Positions 21,390 through 24,922 of a stretch of 24,922 nt of DNA are shown piece by piece. The stretch comes from Phormidesmis priestleyi (GTDB lineage: Bacteria; Cyanobacteriota; Cyanobacteriia; Phormidesmidales; Phormidesmidaceae): contig QBMP01000011.1 of the NCBI GenBank assembly GCA_003242115.1, positions 6,232-31,153 on the forward strand, written 5' to 3'. Each line of letters opens with the position of its first letter. Within the stretch, counting starts at the first letter, position 1. The notes below the pieces were generated by a model. It was not told the origin of the DNA and ran no database searches. It saw only the letters and a program-made list of their open reading frames with translations. Position numbers and translations under genes: made by a program.

Positions 21390-24300
21390 GTGACTCTCAA
21401 CCCAACCACTTTTCAAACAGATGTATTGGAGCCCTTGGGGCCTAGCTGGCTAGTCGAAGAGCGAGACGCCTGCGGAGTTGGCTTCATTGCCGACCAGCAA
21501 GGACGCGCTAGCCATCAGCTGGTGACCGATACGCTCACAGCGCTGAACTGCATGGAGCATCGGGGGGGCTGTTGCGCTGATCAAGACTCTGGCGACGGGG
21601 CGGGAATTATGACGGCGATTCCCTGGAAGCTGCTGCAAGCTTGGGCCGACGAAGCCGGTATAGGCGAACTGTCACCAGTCAAAACGGCGGTGGCAATGGT
21701 GTTTTTGCCTCAGGCCGAGGAGTATTGTGAGCTGGCAAAGGCGCAGTTTGAGCAGGCGGTAAAGGCGACTGATCTGAGCTTTGTCGGTTGGCGGATGGTG
21801 CCGGTTGCGCCCGATACGTTAGGGCCTTTGGCACGGCATTTTCAGCCACAGATTGCCCAGGCGCTGGTGACGTCAGAAAAATTAACTGGAGATGCGTTAG
21901 AGCGATCGCTCTTCCTCGCTCGCCGTCGCTTTGAGCAGCAGATCACTCGAATGATTCAAACCGCTGATGATCTAGCGCCCTTAGCTGACGCCTATACCTG
22001 CTCCTTTTCAGCCCGCACCATTGTGTACAAAGGCATGGTCAGGTCGGCTGTGCTTGGACAGTTTTACCAAGACTTGCAGAATCCGGCCTATGAAAGTGCC
22101 TTTGCCATCTACCATCGCCGCTTCAGCACGAACACGTTGCCCAAGTGGCCATTGGCTCACCCCATGCGACTGCTGGGCCACAACGGTGAGATCAATACCC
22201 TGATTGGCAACATCAACTGGATGACCGCGCGGCAGGCGAACTTGAAGCATCCCAGCTGGGGAGATAATTTGGATTTGCTCAAGCCGGTGGTGAACGCCGA
22301 CAACAGCGATTCGGCCAATTTAGATAATGTGATGGAGCTGCTAGTACGCACTGGCAGATCGCCCGCACAAGCACTGACCATGATGGTGCCAGAGGCTTAT
22401 CACAACCAGCCTGAACTGGCTAACTACCCCGAAATCATTGACTACTACGAGTACTACAGCAGCATTCAAGAACCTTGGGATGGCCCTGCTTTAATCGTAT
22501 TTTGTGACGGTAAGCAGGTGGGCGCAACGCTGGATCGCAACGGCTTACGGCCTGCCCGCTATGTGATTACCAAAACGGGCTATGTGATTGTTTCTTCTGA
22601 AGCGGGAGTGGTGGATATTCCGGTAGAAGACATTGTGGAAAAAGGCAGGCTAGGCCCCGGTCAAATGCTGGCTGTGGATTTTGAAGAAGGGCACGAAATT
22701 TTAAAAAATTGGGACATTAAACAGCGGATTGCGAAAGCCCAGCCCTATGGTCAGTGGCTAGCAGAGCGCCGAGTAGAAATAGCCCCACAGCTCTTTAGCG
22801 AAGAAACCTGGCTAGAAACGCAAACGCTGATGACCCAGCAAACCGCTTTTGGCTACACCGCTGAAGATGTGGACATGATCATTGAAGACATGGCTGCGCA
22901 GGGCAAAGAGCCGACGTTTTGCATGGGTAATGACACGCCGCTAGCTGTGCTGTCTGAAAAGCCTCATCTGCTGTACGACTACTTTAAGCAGCGCTTTGCC
23001 CAGGTCACGAACCCACCGATTGATCCGCTCAGAGAACGGCTGGTGATGTCGCTTTCGACGCAGCTAGGGGCGCAGGGCAATCTGCTCGAAGAGCATTCTG
23101 AGCAGGCCCGACTGATGAAGTTAGAGTCTCCGGTCATTAATGACACCGAAATGGAGATGATTCGCGAGTCAGATTTTCCAACGTTTAATCTTTCGACGCT
23201 GTACGCGGTAGATGCTGGCCCTAAAGGGCTGGAATGGGCGGTCAAAGCGCTGTGTGAAAAGGCGGCTGAAGCGGTAAGAGCTGGCAGCCAGATTTTGATT
23301 TTGAGCGATCGCCTAGACGCCTCTGGCAACCTCACCACCCTATCCGACGCCCAAACCTACATTCCACCTTTAGTCGCCGTCGGCGCAGTCCATCACTATT
23401 TGATTGATCAGGGTTTGCGAATGCAGACCTCGATTATTATCGACACTGCGCAGTGCTGGAGCACTCACCACTATGCCTGCCTGCTCGGCTACGGCGCGAC
23501 CGCTATTTGCCCCTATTTGACTCTGGAAAGCGTGCGCCACTGGTGGGCCGATAGCAAAACTCAAAAGCAAATGGAGTCGGGTAAGCTGCCGGTTTCAACG
23601 CTTAACGGCGCACAGAGCAACTACCGTAAAGCAGTCGATAACGGTTTGCTGAAGATTTTGTCCAAAATGGGCATTTCTCTGTTGAGCAGCTACCGGGGCG
23701 CTCAGATTTTTGAAGCCATAGGCATTGGCGAAGAGCTTAAAGCACTGGCCTTTAAAGGCAGCGTGTCAAGGCTCGGCGGCTTGAGCATTGATGAACTCGC
23801 CCAAGAAACGATGTCTTTTCATGAGAAGGCTTTCCCTGAATTGACCCGCAAGCGCCTAGAAAATATGGGCTTCGTGCAGTCGCGGCCATCGGGTGAATAC
23901 CACATGAACAACCCGGCGATGACCAAGCTGCTGCACAAGGCCGTACAAACCAAGCAGTACGACCACTATGAGCTGTATCGCCAGCAGCTCAAGGGCAGAC
24001 CCATCGCGGCGCTGCGAGATCTGCTGGATTTTGAGAGCGATCGCACCTCCATCAACCTCACCGAAGTAGAATCCGTCGAATCAATTATGCGGCGCTTTTG
24101 CACGGGCGGCATGTCGCTGGGCTCACTCTCACGCGAAGCCCACGAAACTTTAGGGATTGCGATGAACCGCATTGGCGGCAAATCCAACTCAGGTGAGGGC
24201 GGTGAAGATGCCGTGCGCTTTGAAATTTTAGATGACGTTGACAGTGAAGGCTTTTCGCCCACGCTGCCGCACTTAAAAGGCTTGCAAAATGGAGACACCG

Positions 24301-24922
24301 CTTCTTCGGCGATTAAGCAAGTGGCCTCCGGTCGCTTCGGGGTCACGCCTGAGTATTTAATGAGCGCTCAGCAAATTGAAATCAAAATGGCTCAGGGCGC
24401 AAAGCCGGGAGAAGGCGGACAGCTGCCGGGGCCAAAGGTGAGCGAATATATCGCTTCTTTGCGCAAGTCCAAGCCGGGGGTAACGCTGATTTCGCCGCCG
24501 CCACATCATGATATTTACTCGATTGAGGACTTATCTCAGCTCATTTTTGACCTGCATCAGATCAATCCCAAAGCGGGCGTTTCGGTGAAGCTCGTGGCGG
24601 AAGTCGGCATTGGCACCATTGCCGCAGGCGTTGCTAAAGCCAACGCCGATGTGATTCAAATTTCTGGGCACGACGGCGGCACGGGCGCTTCACCGCTCAG
24701 CTCGATTAAGCACGCGGGTCTGCCTTGGGAATTGGGCCTAACTGAAGTGCATCGGTCATTAATGGAAAATCAGCTGCGCGATCGCGTCACCTTGCGAGTA
24801 GACGGCGGCATCAAAACCGGCTGGGATGTGATGATGGGCGCACTCATGGGCGCAGAAGAATACGGCTTCGGCTCGATTGCCATGATTGCCGAAGGCTGCA
24901 TTATGGCCCGCGTCTGCCACAC
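21390..24922 (+). CDS. glsF: Ferredoxin-dependent glutamate synthase, N-terminal 1177 residues (runs off the right edge)
   Basis: Makes two glutamates from glutamine and 2-oxoglutarate with electrons from ferredoxin, the second half of ammonium assimilation in cyanobacteria. The start is GTG with AGGTGA (21377-21382) 7 bases upstream. A 27-residue propeptide precedes the catalytic cysteine C28 (ERDACGVGF), which becomes the mature N-terminus of the glutaminase domain. Further on are [18 protein letters not shown], the central domain, and the FMN-binding synthase domain ([43 protein letters not shown]). Between GEGGED and SAIKQVASG an insertion of about 25 residues (around 942-966, with [13 protein letters not shown]) corresponds to the ferredoxin loop found in Fd-GOGAT and absent from NADPH-GOGAT, hence glsF rather than gltB. 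The Fe-S cysteines and the C-terminal domain lie beyond the window. Confidence 0.95.
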   Translation, partial: MTLNPTTFQTDVLEPLGPSWLVEERDACGVGFIADQQGRASHQLVTDTLTALNCMEHRGGCCADQDSGDGAGIMTAIPWKLLQAWADEAGIGELSPVKTAVAMVFLPQAEEYCELAKAQFEQAVKATDLSFVGWRMVPVAPDTLGPLARHFQPQIAQALVTSEKLTGDALERSLFLARRRFEQQITRMIQTADDLAPLADAYTCSFSARTIVYKGMVRSAVLGQFYQDLQNPAYESAFAIYHRRFSTNTLPKWPLAHPMRLLGHNGEINTLIGNINWMTARQANLKHPSWGDNLDLLKPVVNADNSDSANLDNVMELLVRTGRSPAQALTMMVPEAYHNQPELANYPEIIDYYEYYSSIQEPWDGPALIVFCDGKQVGATLDRNGLRPARYVITKTGYVIVSSEAGVVDIPVEDIVEKGRLGPGQMLAVDFEEGHEILKNWDIKQRIAKAQPYGQWLAERRVEIAPQLFSEETWLETQTLMTQQTAFGYTAEDVDMIIEDMAAQGKEPTFCMGNDTPLAVLSEKPHLLYDYFKQRFAQVTNPPIDPLRERLVMSLSTQLGAQGNLLEEHSEQARLMKLESPVINDTEMEMIRESDFPTFNLSTLYAVDAGPKGLEWAVKALCEKAAEAVRAGSQILILSDRLDASGNLTTLSDAQTYIPPLVAVGAVHHYLIDQGLRMQTSIIIDTAQCWSTHHYACLLGYGATAICPYLTLESVRHWWADSKTQKQMESGKLPVSTLNGAQSNYRKAVDNGLLKILSKMGISLLSSYRGAQIFEAIGIGEELKALAFKGSVSRLGGLSIDELAQETMSFHEKAFPELTRKRLENMGFVQSRPSGEYHMNNPAMTKLLHKAVQTKQYDHYELYRQQLKGRPIAALRDLLDFESDRTSINLTEVESVESIMRRFCTGGMSLGSLSREAHETLGIAMNRIGGKSNSGEGGEDAVRFEILDDVDSEGFSPTLPHLKGLQNGDTASSAIKQVASGRFGVTPEYLMSAQQIEIKMAQGAKPGEGGQLPGPKVSEYIASLRKSKPGVTLISPPPHHDIYSIEDLSQLIFDLHQINPKAGVSVKLVAEVGIGTIAAGVAKANADVIQISGHDGGTGASPLSSIKHAGLPWELGLTEVHRSLMENQLRDRVTLRVDGGIKTGWDVMMGALMGAEEYGFGSIAMIAEGCIMARVCH

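Overview
This is chromosomal DNA of a cyanobacterium. The octamer GCGATCGC (HIP1) occurs at least 14 times in 24.9 kb. The ribosomal-protein and elongation-factor genes follow the cyanobacterial/plastid order rpsL-rpsG-fusA-tufA-rpsJ. RNase E has the short cyanobacterial form ending in the RRRRRRSSA motif, and the last gene is a ferredoxin-type glutamate synthase. The tig / asd-dapA-rnj order also matches other cyanobacteria as I remember them. A Leptolyngbya-like lineage is plausible, but I cannot fix the genus from this window. No tRNA, rRNA, CRISPR array, IS element or phage gene was seen.

Left part (1-11.3 kb). The 5' end of tig (trigger factor, minus strand) lies divergent from asd-dapA, two consecutive early steps of lysine/diaminopimelate synthesis. 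Then comes rnj (RNase J, with an unusual Ser/Asn/Gln-rich N-terminal extension). After a 1.2 kb gene-free stretch come rne (RNase E) and rnhB (RNase HII), 5 bp apart. Three ribonucleases thus sit within about 6.3 kb. rnhB overlaps a convergent DUF1997-type gene, which is divergent from pheA (prephenate dehydratase).

Middle part (11.4-17.5 kb, all minus strand). A LON-substrate-binding-domain protein lies downstream of the str-type cluster rpsL, rpsG, fusA, tufA, rpsJ, which is driven by a near-consensus promoter in front of rpsL. As given, the fusA reading frame is broken by a one-base deletion 25 codons before its natural end.

Right part (17.5-24.9 kb). An IscA/HesB-type Fe-S carrier, a stand-alone ManC-type cupin with a clear intrinsic terminator, a membrane-anchored phosphodiester glycosidase (NAGPA) domain protein, and finally the 5' two-thirds or so of glsF (Fd-GOGAT), which runs off the window.

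The most interesting signals are non-coding. (1) The glsF leader has a TATAAT box, then a strong intrinsic terminator 50 nt before the start codon whose 5' arm can alternatively pair with an upstream GTTTTTG element: a terminator/antiterminator switch that does not match the glutamine riboswitch core I know. (2) The rnj-rne gap has a TATAAT box followed within 70-140 nt by two tandem terminator-like hairpins, with a 14-codon ORF whose stop codon lies in the first hairpin, then about 870 nt of further leader with exact tandem duplications and a U-rich stretch before rne. Either could be a regulated leader or a small RNA gene.
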